The position numbers and the translations under genes were made by a program. A stretch of 56,323 nucleotides of DNA, taken from positions 1-56,323 of the forward strand of contig CAIWMU010000111.1 in the NCBI GenBank assembly GCA_903913865.1, given 5' to 3'. Below the pieces are notes generated by a model. That model was not told the origin of the DNA, made no database searches, and was given only the letters and a program-made list of their open reading frames with translations. Shown here piece after piece: positions 9,734-17,835 of this stretch (positions are counted from its first letter, which is position 1; each line of letters opens with the position of its first letter). The DNA comes from an uncultured Verrucomicrobia subdivision 3 bacterium. GTDB taxonomy: Bacteria > Verrucomicrobiota > Verrucomicrobiia > Limisphaerales > UBA8199.

Positions 9734-11509
9734 ATGCTCAATACAGAATCAGGTAAATGCCCCACCACGAACTCCATCGTGATCCAATGGGTCGATGAAA
9801 TGGCGAAGCTGTGCCAGCCCGACCGGATCTACTGGTGCAACGGATCAAAGGAAGAACGTCAGGCGTTGCTGGCCGATGCGGTCGCCGCAAGCATTCTTCT
9901 ACCCTTGAATCAGGAAAAGCTTCCGGGATGCTATTATCACCGCTCCAACCCCAACGATGTCGCCCGGGTTGAACAATCGACCTTCATCTGCACGATCGAC
10001 CAGGAGGAGGTGGGGCCGACGAATAACTGGATGGCCCCCAAGGAGATGTATGCGAAGCTCCGGGGAATGGCGCAGGGCAGCATGAAGGGCCGCACGATGT
10101 ATGTCGTGCCCTACCTGATGGGCCCGCCAGGATCCCCCCTGACCAAGGTCGGTGTGGAACTGACCGATTCCATTTATGTCGCTCTCAGCATGGGAACGAT
10201 GACCCGCATGGGCGTCGGCGCCTACAAGGAACTGGGTGACGGGGATGATTTCAGCCGCGGTCTCCACTGCATGCTGGATGTCCATCCCGATCGCCGGATC
10301 ATCGCCCACTTTCCGCAGGACAACACCGTCATCTCCGTCGGATCCAACTACGGCGGCAACGTGCTGCTCGGGAAGAAATGTCTCGCCCTGCGCCTTGGCT
10401 CGTTCCTGGGACGTCAGGAGGGATGGTTCGCTGAACACATGCTCATCATGGGCGTGGAATCCCCCACCGGCGAAAAAACCTACATTGCTGCCGCATTCCC
10501 CAGCGCCTGCGGCAAGACCAACTTCGCCATGCTCATCCCGCCGGCTCATTTCAAGGGATGGAAGGTATGGACCATTGGCGACGATATCGCGTGGATGAAA
10601 CCCGGCCCCGATGGCCGGCTCTACGCCATCAACCCGGAGGCTGGCTATTTCGGTGTCGTTCCCGGCACGAATTACAAGTCCAACCCGAACGCGATGGAGA
10701 CCATCTCCCGCGACACGATCTACACGAACGTGGCACTCACACCTGACCTCGACGTCTGGTGGGAAGGCAAAGACGGTCCAGCCCCTGCTGAATGCCTCGA
10801 TTGGAAGGGTAACAAGTGGACGCCTGACTCCAAGGAAAAGGCGGCCCACCCCAACAGCCGCTTCACAGCGCCGATGACCAACAACCCCATGCTCGCCCCT
10901 GAGGCCAACGACCCCCACGGCGTGCCCATCAGTGCGATCATCTTCGGCGGACGCCGCAGCGATACGATGCCGCTGATCTATCAGGCCTTCAACTGGGTCC
11001 ACGGCGTTTACATCGGTGCCACCATGGCATCCGAGATGACAGCCGCCGCTGTGGGTGGCGCAGGTCAGGTTCGCCGCGACCCCATGGCCATGCTTCCCTT
11101 CGCCGGTTACCACATGGGCGACTACTTCCGCCACTGGATCAACATGCACCGCCTCATCAAGAACCCGCCCAAGATTTTCAATGTCAACTGGTTCCGCAAG
11201 GGTCCGGATGGCAAGTTCCTCTGGCCGGGCTTCGGTGAGAACATGCGCGTGGTCAAATGGATCGTGGACCGTTGCCATGGACGCACCGATGCCCTCGAGA
11301 CCGCTCTCGGCTGGGTTCCCACCCCCGGAAGCTTCGACATGGAAGGACTCGAAGGGTTTGGACAGGAGCAACTCGATGCTGTGCAGGCGATTGTCGAGGA
11401 GGAACTGCACAAGGAACTCATCATGCAGGATGAACTGTTCATGAAGCTCTACTCCCACCTTCCGAAGGAACTTGTGTTTCAAAGAGAGCTGCTGAAAGCC
11501 CGCCTCTAA
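9734..11509 (+). CDS. pckG: Phosphoenolpyruvate carboxykinase (GTP)
   Basis: Converts oxaloacetate and GTP to phosphoenolpyruvate, GDP and CO2, the entry step of gluconeogenesis or the anaplerotic reverse. The protein of 591 residues has the GTP-type architecture. Near the N-terminus is a substrate-binding RGMAQGSMKGRTMYVVPY segment. The kinase-1a P-loop is AFPSACGKTNFAM, the kinase-2 metal site follows in WTIGDDIAWMK, and a C-terminal FNVNWFRKGPDGKFLWPGFGENMRV region completes the GTP-binding pocket. The ATG at 9734 starts the usual N-terminus; the longer frame from 9662 adds 24 unrelated residues. It ends with a strong intrinsic terminator, so it is probably monocistronic. Its last 17 or so bases recur downstream at 15261. 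Confidence 0.97.
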   Translation: MLNTESGKCPTTNSIVIQWVDEMAKLCQPDRIYWCNGSKEERQALLADAVAASILLPLNQEKLPGCYYHRSNPNDVARVEQSTFICTIDQEEVGPTNNWMAPKEMYAKLRGMAQGSMKGRTMYVVPYLMGPPGSPLTKVGVELTDSIYVALSMGTMTRMGVGAYKELGDGDDFSRGLHCMLDVHPDRRIIAHFPQDNTVISVGSNYGGNVLLGKKCLALRLGSFLGRQEGWFAEHMLIMGVESPTGEKTYIAAAFPSACGKTNFAMLIPPAHFKGWKVWTIGDDIAWMKPGPDGRLYAINPEAGYFGVVPGTNYKSNPNAMETISRDTIYTNVALTPDLDVWWEGKDGPAPAECLDWKGNKWTPDSKEKAAHPNSRFTAPMTNNPMLAPEANDPHGVPISAIIFGGRRSDTMPLIYQAFNWVHGVYIGATMASEMTAAAVGGAGQVRRDPMAMLPFAGYHMGDYFRHWINMHRLIKNPPKIFNVNWFRKGPDGKFLWPGFGENMRVVKWIVDRCHGRTDALETALGWVPTPGSFDMEGLEGFGQEQLDAVQAIVEEELHKELIMQDELFMKLYSHLPKELVFQRELLKARL

Positions 11510-11528
11510 AAGCCCGCTCTGTTCGTAT

Positions 11529-11557
11529 GGGGGCATGCGCAAGCATGCCCCCGTTTT
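11529..11557 (+). terminator. Intrinsic terminator of pckG
   Basis: A perfect 10-bp stem (11529-11538 with 11543-11552) closed by a GCAA tetraloop is followed by GTTTTC, 20 bases after the pckG stop codon. The GNRA loop makes the hairpin unusually stable. A decayed copy of the same terminator is found at 15300-15320. Confidence 0.88.
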
Positions 11558-11989
11558 CATTTACGTTACCGGTCGTTCCACCCTCCCCGGCAACTCCAAC
11601 GGCCGGGGACGGCTCCTGCTCCTTGGTTGCCTTGCGACCTCCTCCGTCTGCCTGTGGTTTCCTCCGTCAGCCTGCCAACCACTGAGTCGGAATATACCCC
11701 TGCCGCCCCCCCATATCGTTTGGTGGCCGCACATCCTGCCCCGGGGCCCGATCGCACATTTTCAACAGCAAAGGGTTGTCATGCATGCGCTGAAACCAAT
11801 CCACACCACTCTGCCCCGCAAGCAGTGATCACTTTTTGCTGATCAAAAAAAACTTAAAAAGCCTCTGGCATTCTTCAAAATCGGATGTAGGTTGGTCATG
11901 TTAACCATTATTGAAGTCCATGTCCCGTGTTCACGTCCACGGGACATCTTGCAGTTGTCTTAATTCAAAAGGAACCGTTACAACCATAA
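11558..11989 (+). promoter_or_regulatory. Leader region of the first LamG gene, with 10-bp hairpin
   Basis: Non-coding stretch between the pckG terminator and the LamG gene. A perfect 10-bp hairpin lies at 11920-11929/11938-11947 with an 8-base loop, followed by an AAAGGAACC Shine-Dalgarno region before the ATG. The middle part (about 11755-11880) aligns by eye with 15520-15640 upstream of the second LamG gene, sharing a CAGTGAT motif and a CTTAAAAA motif in the same order. This shows that the two leaders are homologous. The hairpin itself is not conserved in the second copy. No confident -35/-10 pair is seen. Confidence 0.55.
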
Positions 11990-14185
11990 ATGAAAAAGCT
12001 ATCCATTACCTTGGGCATCGTCACCCTCCTCACTGGCGGAAGCCTGCAACTGCAGGCCGACACGAACACTGGCTTGATCGCCAGTTATCCCTTGGCGGGG
12101 AATGCCAACGATACCACGGGCACCAACCATTGCGCCATCCACCGGGCCACCCCCACGACGGACCGTTTCGGAACCCCAAACGGAGCCTATGATTTCAACG
12201 GCACCTCCGCCTATCTGGGGTTGAGCCATAATTTCGACTTTAGCAGCATGTCGGGTCTGACCTTCTCGGCCTGGGTCAAACCGCATAACGGGGGTATGAT
12301 TTTCCATCAGGGAACAGGCGGAGAGGTCTGGATGAGCGTGGGCAGGGATGTGGCAGACTTCTCTGTCCATCTCAGCGATGGATCATGGTATGGAGGCGAG
12401 GTCCCTGTGTCGATTCCCACAAACCGATTCGTCAACCTCTGCGGGGTTTTTAAGAAAGGCCAGAAAGTTGAGTTATGGGCAGATGGGGTGCTGGTCAGCA
12501 CTACGAACGCACCCGACCTTTCCCTCCTGGAACCTGCCTTCGGCTATTTCCAGGCGAACATCGGCGTCTATCAGGATGCAGTTCATGGATTTCTCCCATG
12601 GTCGTTTTACGACGGGGCCATTGACGACCTCCGCATTTACAACCGCGCACTTTCCCCAGCGGACATCCGGGAACTTCAGGATGTCCCCGCACCCTACGAC
12701 ACCAACACAGCCCTCATAGCCTCCTACACCTTTTCCGGAAACGCCAATGACAGTGCGGGGACCAACCACGGCATCGCCTACCACACAACCCTGGTCCCCG
12801 ACCGGTTCGGCAAGCCCAGCGGCGCCTACAAATTCAACGGGACATCCTCCTACATTGGACTCAACCAGAATTTTGATTTCAAAACCATGGGGGATCTGAC
12901 CTTCTCCGCCTGGGTGAATCCGGTCAATGGCGGGATGATCTACTACCAGGGAACCGGTGGTGAGGTGTGGTTCAGCGTCGGTGCAGATGTGGTTGATTTC
13001 TCCGTCCATCTTGAAGATGGCAGTTGGTGTGGAGGAGAAGTTCCCGTTTCACTGCCGACAAACCGCTTCTTCAATCTGTGCGGAGTGTTTCAGAAGGGGA
13101 GCAAGGTGGAACTCTGGTTGGATGGATCCCTCGTGAGCGCCACAAACGCTCCCGACCTTGCCCTTTCTGAACCTGCATTCGGATATTTTCACGCCAATCT
13201 CGGGGTCTTGCAGTCCCCGAGGGATGGATTTCTGCGCTGGTCCTTCTTTGACGGGGTCATTGACGAACTTCGCATTTACAACCGCGCACTCTCCCCTGCC
13301 GATATTCGAGGACTGCAGGATGTCCCTGTCCCCTCCGACACGAACACGGCGCTCATAGCCTCCTACACGTTCTCAGGAAATGCCAATGACAGCGTGGGCA
13401 CCAACCACGGCACAGCCTACCACACGACACTGCTCCCGGATCGGTTCGGCAAGCCCAACGGTGCCTACAAATTCAACGGGACATCCTCCTACATTGCACT
13501 CGACCAGAATTTTGATTTCAAAACCATGGGGGATCTGACCTTCTCCGCCTGGGTGAATCCAGGCAACGGAGGCATGATTTATTATCAGGGAACGGGCGGT
13601 GAGGTCTGGTTCAGCGTCGGTGCAGATGTGGCTGATTTTTCAGTTCATCTCGAAGATGGCAGTTGGTGTGGCGGAGAAGTCCCGATTTCGGCTCCGACAA
13701 ATCGCTTTTTCAATCTGTGTGGTGTGTTCCAAAAGGGGAATAAAGTGGAACTTTGGGTGGATGGATCCCTGGTGAGCACCACCAATGCACCCAACCTTTC
13801 CCTTTTTGAGCCAACATTCGGATATTTTCACGCAAATTTTGGGGTCTTGCAGTCTCCGATGGATGGATTTCTGCGATGGTCCTTCTTTGACGGCGTCATT
13901 GACGAACTTCGCATTTACAACCGCGCACTCTCCACTGCCGATATTCGAGGACTGCAGGATGTCCCCCCACACGTGACCCTGGCTCAACCCACCCATTCGG
14001 GTGCCGCAGGCTTCAGTCTGGTGGTGAGCGGCAGTCCGGGAACCAGTTACTGCCTTCAGGCCACGACAGACCTTGCCTCAGGCAACTGGGTCAACATCAC
14101 CACAAACACAGCCCCCTTCTCCTATCTGGATACCAGCGCCACCAACACTCTGCGTCGATTCTATCGGGCGGTTTCCAGACCTTGA
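11990..14185 (+). CDS. Secreted protein with three tandem LamG/ConA-like domains
   Basis: Exported protein of 731 residues, presumably carbohydrate-binding or adhesive. A signal peptide covers residues 1-23. Three near-identical modules of 213 residues start at Asp 24, Asp 237 and Asp 450, each opening with DTNT(G/A)LIASY. Each carries a FNGTS(A/S)Y strand, a LTFSAWV motif and NLCGVF.KG.KVELW.DG, all typical of LamG jelly-roll domains. A C-terminal module of about 70 residues contains YCLQATTDLASGNWVNITT and ends RRFYRAVSRP, a tail common in verrucomicrobial secreted proteins and possibly a sorting or cell-surface signal (inference). Modules 2 and 3 are much closer to each other than to module 1, which implies recent internal duplication. 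A paralogue with two modules lies at 15748. Confidence 0.85.
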   Translation: MKKLSITLGIVTLLTGGSLQLQADTNTGLIASYPLAGNANDTTGTNHCAIHRATPTTDRFGTPNGAYDFNGTSAYLGLSHNFDFSSMSGLTFSAWVKPHNGGMIFHQGTGGEVWMSVGRDVADFSVHLSDGSWYGGEVPVSIPTNRFVNLCGVFKKGQKVELWADGVLVSTTNAPDLSLLEPAFGYFQANIGVYQDAVHGFLPWSFYDGAIDDLRIYNRALSPADIRELQDVPAPYDTNTALIASYTFSGNANDSAGTNHGIAYHTTLVPDRFGKPSGAYKFNGTSSYIGLNQNFDFKTMGDLTFSAWVNPVNGGMIYYQGTGGEVWFSVGADVVDFSVHLEDGSWCGGEVPVSLPTNRFFNLCGVFQKGSKVELWLDGSLVSATNAPDLALSEPAFGYFHANLGVLQSPRDGFLRWSFFDGVIDELRIYNRALSPADIRGLQDVPVPSDTNTALIASYTFSGNANDSVGTNHGTAYHTTLLPDRFGKPNGAYKFNGTSSYIALDQNFDFKTMGDLTFSAWVNPGNGGMIYYQGTGGEVWFSVGADVADFSVHLEDGSWCGGEVPISAPTNRFFNLCGVFQKGNKVELWVDGSLVSTTNAPNLSLFEPTFGYFHANFGVLQSPMDGFLRWSFFDGVIDELRIYNRALSTADIRGLQDVPPHVTLAQPTHSGAAGFSLVVSGSPGTSYCLQATTDLASGNWVNITTNTAPFSYLDTSATNTLRRFYRAVSRP
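12059..12697 (+). repeat. LamG module 1 (213-codon tandem unit)
   Basis: First of three in-frame 639-base units. It is the most diverged, with CAIHRATPTTDR where the others have AYHTTL.PDR, and MSVGRDVADF where the others have FSVGADV.DF. Confidence 0.8.
12698..13336 (+). repeat. LamG module 2 (213-codon tandem unit)
   Basis: Second 639-base unit, nearly identical to unit 3 in long stretches such as the segment encoding FKTMGDLTFSAWVNP. The exact conservation of unit length points to unequal crossing-over or gene conversion. Confidence 0.85.
13337..13975 (+). repeat. LamG module 3 (213-codon tandem unit)
   Basis: Third unit, leading directly into the C-terminal FYR-type module. Its opening (NANDSVGTNHGTAYHTTL) matches the modules of the downstream paralogue more closely than it matches module 1 of its own gene. 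Confidence 0.85.
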
Positions 14186-14210
14186 CGCAATGGCCGTGCC
14201 CTCTCGTTAG

Positions 14211-14240
14211 GAACGCTCCGCATAAGCGGAGCGTTCTCTT
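14211..14240 (+). terminator. Intrinsic terminator of the three-module LamG gene
   Basis: A perfect 11-bp stem (14211-14221 with 14226-14236) with an ATAA loop, followed by a short TCTT tract, lies 25 bases after the stop codon. Confidence 0.8.
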
Positions 14241-14335
14241 GATCGACCTCCGGCCGCTTTTGTAATGGGGGATGAGGCGAAACCCGGCAGCTGGGTTTCA
14301 TACCTTCATTTTCCACCACGTCCACAACAACCCGT

Positions 14336-15245
14336 TCAAATTGGGTGTGTCACCGGAAAAGAAACCCCAGCGTCCCTGAGGCTGTCCTCAATTGCCTGAA
14401 CCAACTGTTCCATCTCGGCAGGAAACAGTCGCCCGATATTCCCGATCCTGAAGGTGTCAGCGTGTGTCAGTTTGCCGGGATAGATGATCATCCCCCGGTC
14501 GCTCAACCGCCTGTAGAAATCCTCGAATGAAAAGGCAGGGTCCCGGAGGCACCTGAAAGCCGTGATTATGGGGCTCTGCACCTCGGGCTTCAGAAATGAG
14601 GAGAACCCAAACCCCTCATCCCCGAAAGAAGTCGGGCGTGGTTTTTCAGGTAGCGGCCATGACAACCCGCAATCCCACCCTCCTCCTCCAACTCGATCAG
14701 TGCTCGTTCTAACGCCAGCAGGCTGTGTTGGGGGAGTGAAACGAAACTGACCGTCTTTATCGCCCCCCCCTCAACTGGCCGAGCTGATCCAGACTGAGAG
14801 ACCGACTCCACCCTGAAGTGGCTCCAAGAACCGGACGCCGACAACAAATTACAAAAGCGAATCCCGGCACCCCTTCAATACACTTGTTCGCGGATGAAAC
14901 CACATAGTCGATCGAGCAGTCCTCAAAATCGATCGGAATGGCGCCGAGGCTGATCATCGCATCCACCCCGTAGATCTTCCCGTATTTGCGGGCCAGTCCG
15001 CCGTATTCGCCGATTGGGTTCAGGATTCCAGTGGTGGTCTCACAGTGGACTGCCGCAAAGTGCGTGATTTCCTTATACCTGGCGAGGATGCTCTCCAACG
15101 CGTCGACAGAGGGCGGTGTAGACTCGTCCGACCTGACAACGGCAGCGGGAATACGGGCCCGTTTCAGCATCTCAAGCATCCGCTCACCATATGCACCGTT
15201 CGTCAGCACCGCGACCTTGCCTTCGGGTGAAACACCCGTCTGAAA
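14336..15245 (-). pseudogene. phnW: Broken 2-aminoethylphosphonate-pyruvate aminotransferase (phnW-like)
   Basis: PLP-dependent fold-type I aminotransferase of the PhnW family, which would turn 2-aminoethylphosphonate and pyruvate into phosphonoacetaldehyde and alanine. The remnant begins near PEGKVAVLTNGAYGERM, so the N-terminal 70-80 residues are missing. It keeps VHCETTTGILNPI, the VDAMISLGAIPIDF loop and the PLP-lysine segment SSANKCIEG. It then changes frame near 14760-14775, where there is a run of eight C bases, continues as LALERALIELEEEGGI, and changes frame again near 14600-14615. It ends with FYRRLSDRGMIIYPGKLTHADTFRIGNIG and a stop at 14336. The 5' break abuts a vestige of the pckG 3' end. 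Truncation plus two frameshifts marks it as non-functional unless the homopolymer is a sequencing error. Confidence 0.85.
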
Positions 15246-15249
15246 AACA

Positions 15250-15325
15250 GCCGGTTCAAGGCCCGCCTCTAAAAGCCAACCCTGTTCATATGGGAGAATG
15301 GGCAAACCTGCCCCCGTTTTCATGT
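15250..15325 (+). pseudogene. Vestige of pckG 3' end and its terminator
   Basis: A 17-base identity with the pckG stop region (11498-11514) lies at 15261-15277 and still encodes Lys-Ala-Arg-Leu-stop. The following bases align with the pckG terminator. The stem has decayed to 5 bp (15300-15304/15309-15313), but the CCCCCGTTTTCAT tail is kept. This is a scar of a duplication that carried the end of pckG together with the LamG gene. Confidence 0.8.
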
Positions 15326-15747
15326 ATGCCACTCATCGTCCGATCCTCCCCGTTAAATCCGATGGATGGGGATGTTTTTCCTTCCTGTATATCGTCAAAC
15401 CACCTCCTTGTGCTTGTAGCTTTTGAGCAGGGGCTGACGACCATGGATTCCGAACATCCATCCCTCCTGCCCCCCTTGCATCGTCTGAGTGTCACATCCC
15501 CGCCCCGCATCAACTCCAATTTTTAAACAGTAAACCATTGCTTGTTATGTACTTGCAAACACCAACAACCCACAGAGATCCTCAAACAGTGATAATTATT
15601 CGTTTATAATACACTTAAAAATTCCGCTGGTATTCTCCGTATTCAGGAGTATGTTCCTATTATTACATCGTGAAAAATTGCAGGCCCTCTGTACAGGTTC
15701 GTGGGGCCGTGGTCAATCGTTGGAATCAAAAACCGGAGAAACATTGA
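15326..15747 (+). promoter_or_regulatory. Leader region of the second LamG gene
   Basis: Non-coding and increasingly AT-rich. Parts align with the leader of the first LamG gene. A TATAAT hexamer sits at 15605-15610 within CGTTTATAATAC, but the base group 17 bases upstream (TCAAAC) is a poor -35, so promoter status is tentative. A GGAG Shine-Dalgarno sequence lies about 10 bases before the start codon. No gene is seen here. Confidence 0.45.
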
Positions 15748-17298
15748 ATGAAACTGTTATCCATTAGCCTCAGCATCCTCGCCATCCTCGGTGGTGGCAA
15801 CAGCCAGAGCCTGGCCGATACAAACACAGGCTTGATTGCCAGTTATCCATTCTCGGGAAATGCCAATGACTGCGTCGGCACGAACCACGGCACAGCCTAC
15901 CACACGACCCTCGTGCCGGATCGGTTCGGCAGGACCAACGGTGCCTACGATTTCAACGGGACCTCATCCTACATCGCACTGGAGCACTTTGACTTAAAAA
16001 CCATGGGGGATCTGACCTTTTCCGTCTGGGTGAAACCGGTGGACGGGGGCATGATCTATTATCAGGGAACCGGTGGAGATGTCTGGTTCAGCGTCGGTGC
16101 AGATGTGGCTGATTTTTCCGTTCATCTCGAGGATGGCACCTGGTGTGGCGGAGAGATTGCTATTTCTCTCCCCACAAATCGCTTCTTCAATCTCTGCGGG
16201 GTGTTCCAAAAGGGGAACAAAGTGGAACTCTGGGTGGATGGATCGCTGGTGAGCAGCAGCAATGCACCCGACCTTGCTCTTTTTGAGCCAGCATACGGAC
16301 ACCTTCACGCCAATCTTGGGGTCCTACAGTCTCCGGTTAATGGATTTCTTCGCTCCTCCTTCTTTCACGGGGCCATTGACGAGTTTCGCGTCTACAACCG
16401 GGCGCTCGCTGCGGCGGACATTCTGGAACTTCAGGACATCCCTCCATCCTACGACACGAACACGGCCCTCATAGCCTCCTACACATTCTCGGGAAATGCC
16501 AATGACAGCGTCGGCACCAACCACGGCACAGCCTACCACACGACCCTGGTGCCGGATCGGTTCGGCAGGCCCAATAGTGCCTACGATTTCAACGGAACCT
16601 CATCCTACATTGCACTCGAGCACTTTGACCTGAAAACCCTCGGGGATCTGACCTTCTCCGTCTGGGTGAAACCGGTGGACGGGGGCATGATTTATTATCA
16701 GGGAACCGGTGGTGATGTCTGGTTCAGCGTCGGTGTTGATGTGGCTGATTTTTCCGTTCATCTCGAGGATGGCACCTGGTGTGGCGGAGAGATTCCGATT
16801 TCCCTACCCACAAATCGCTTCTTCAATCTCTGCGGTGTGTTCCAAAAGGGGAATAAAGTGGAACTCTGGGTGGATGGATCGCTGGTGAGCAGTTGCAATG
16901 CACCCGACCTTTCCCTTTTTGAGCCAGCATACGGACATCTTCACGCCAATCTTGGGGTCCTGCAGTCTCCTGTTAATGGATTTCTGCGCTCGTCCTTCTT
17001 TCACGGGGCCATTGACGACCTCCGCATATACAACCGCGCACTCTCCCCTGAGGACATCCAACGCCTTCAGGACGTCCCCACCGCCGTGGCGCTGAGCCAG
17101 GGAACCCAGCTCCCTGCGACCGGGTTTAGTGTTCTGGTGAGCGGCCAACCGGGGTCAGTTTACTGCCTGCAGGCCACGACATCCCTAAGTTCTGGAAATT
17201 GGGTAAACATCACAACCAATACCGCCCCTTTCACATTCCTGGACACCAGTGCCACAAACACAACCCACAGATTCTACCGGGCCGTGTCCATGCCTTGA
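15748..17298 (+). CDS. Secreted protein with two tandem LamG/ConA-like domains
   Basis: Paralogue of the three-module protein upstream, 516 residues. It has a signal peptide (1-23), then two LamG modules of 212 residues starting at Asp 24 and Asp 236, then the same C-terminal module (VYCLQATTSLSSGNWVNITT ... HRFYRAVSMP). Both modules have EHFDLKT where the upstream protein has Q/HNFDFKT, one residue shorter. Identical flanking architecture and the pckG vestige upstream show that the gene arose by duplication of a pckG-tail/LamG block. The function is not known; glycan binding or cell-surface adhesion is inferred from LamG only. Confidence 0.84.
   Translation: MKLLSISLSILAILGGGNSQSLADTNTGLIASYPFSGNANDCVGTNHGTAYHTTLVPDRFGRTNGAYDFNGTSSYIALEHFDLKTMGDLTFSVWVKPVDGGMIYYQGTGGDVWFSVGADVADFSVHLEDGTWCGGEIAISLPTNRFFNLCGVFQKGNKVELWVDGSLVSSSNAPDLALFEPAYGHLHANLGVLQSPVNGFLRSSFFHGAIDEFRVYNRALAAADILELQDIPPSYDTNTALIASYTFSGNANDSVGTNHGTAYHTTLVPDRFGRPNSAYDFNGTSSYIALEHFDLKTLGDLTFSVWVKPVDGGMIYYQGTGGDVWFSVGVDVADFSVHLEDGTWCGGEIPISLPTNRFFNLCGVFQKGNKVELWVDGSLVSSCNAPDLSLFEPAYGHLHANLGVLQSPVNGFLRSSFFHGAIDDLRIYNRALSPEDIQRLQDVPTAVALSQGTQLPATGFSVLVSGQPGSVYCLQATTSLSSGNWVNITTNTAPFTFLDTSATNTTHRFYRAVSMP
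15817..16452 (+). repeat. LamG module A of second paralogue (212 codons)
   Basis: In-frame 636-base unit, near-identical to the next unit, including the segment encoding DLKT(M/L)GDLTFSVWVKPVDGG. Confidence 0.8.
16453..17088 (+). repeat. LamG module B of second paralogue (212 codons)
   Basis: Second 636-base unit, joined directly to the C-terminal FYR-type module. It differs from module A by few substitutions. Confidence 0.8.
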
Positions 17299-17349
17299 TA
17301 GCAAAACCGTTGCGCCAGGGGAGGGCAGGTGCCCCCTGCCCCTGTAGTG

Positions 17350-17390
17350 TGAGTTTTTGAACCTCTGTTTGGGTTCAAAAACTCATTTTA
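17350..17390 (+). terminator. Perfect 14-bp hairpin, likely terminator of second LamG gene
   Basis: Arms 17350-17363 and 17372-17385 pair without mismatch around an 8-base loop, followed by TTTTAC. A G-rich imperfect hairpin at about 17318-17345 precedes it. The stem is AT-rich in its middle, so it could act in either direction. Confidence 0.7.
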
Positions 17391-17835
17391 CTATTCAGCA
17401 TCCGACCACTCCGCTCGAGATCCGGCGCTGGCGAGGTCTGAGGCAGTGTTCTTACGCTGGAGTCTCTGGTGTCGTAGACGGAAAAGAAGGACCACCTGCA
17501 TCCCACAAACAGCCGTGGGACGGTTTTCCGTCGCCCTGGCGAGACGGTTTTCAATTGCTTGAAGATCGTGAACAACCCAGTCTTTCATGCATGTCTGAAT
17601 TCCTTGCGTCACTTGGGATCACCAGTGGTCCAAAAACAAGCCCTGCAGACAGGGAGTGTGGGCGAGCCGGTCCATTGCCGGACAACACGGGTTACCTCTC
17701 TCACATTAGCGACCGCAGAAGCACAAACAGAAAATCGGGGATCAATCCCAACACAGCAGGGGCCAGCGCCCCGCGCCGATAATGCGGCTCCTCCGGATGT
17801 GAAGTTCTGCTCAGTTCCCCACCAACGAAACCCTG
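17391..17835. other. 445-base gap with small inverted repeats, no gene recognised
   Basis: Short frames exist in both strands but none resembles a protein family. Inverted repeats occur near 17505-17560, including a CCGTC...GACGG stem with a two-base bulge. The base composition and dense short hairpins resemble a degraded interspersed element, but no transposase reading frame or terminal repeat is visible. Confidence 0.35.

Noticed and set aside
9899-11560. 553-residue open frame antisense to pckG
   Set aside because: It lies wholly opposite a clear PEPCK gene, has no recognisable motif and is the shadow of strong codon bias.
11990-17298. CRISPR or short tandem repeat array
   Set aside because: The repetition is in whole protein modules of about 640 bases, in frame, with no short direct repeats and spacers.
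17391-17835. Group II intron fragment
   Set aside because: One bulged hairpin near 17530 recalls an intron domain, but no domain V consensus or reverse transcriptase remnant is present.
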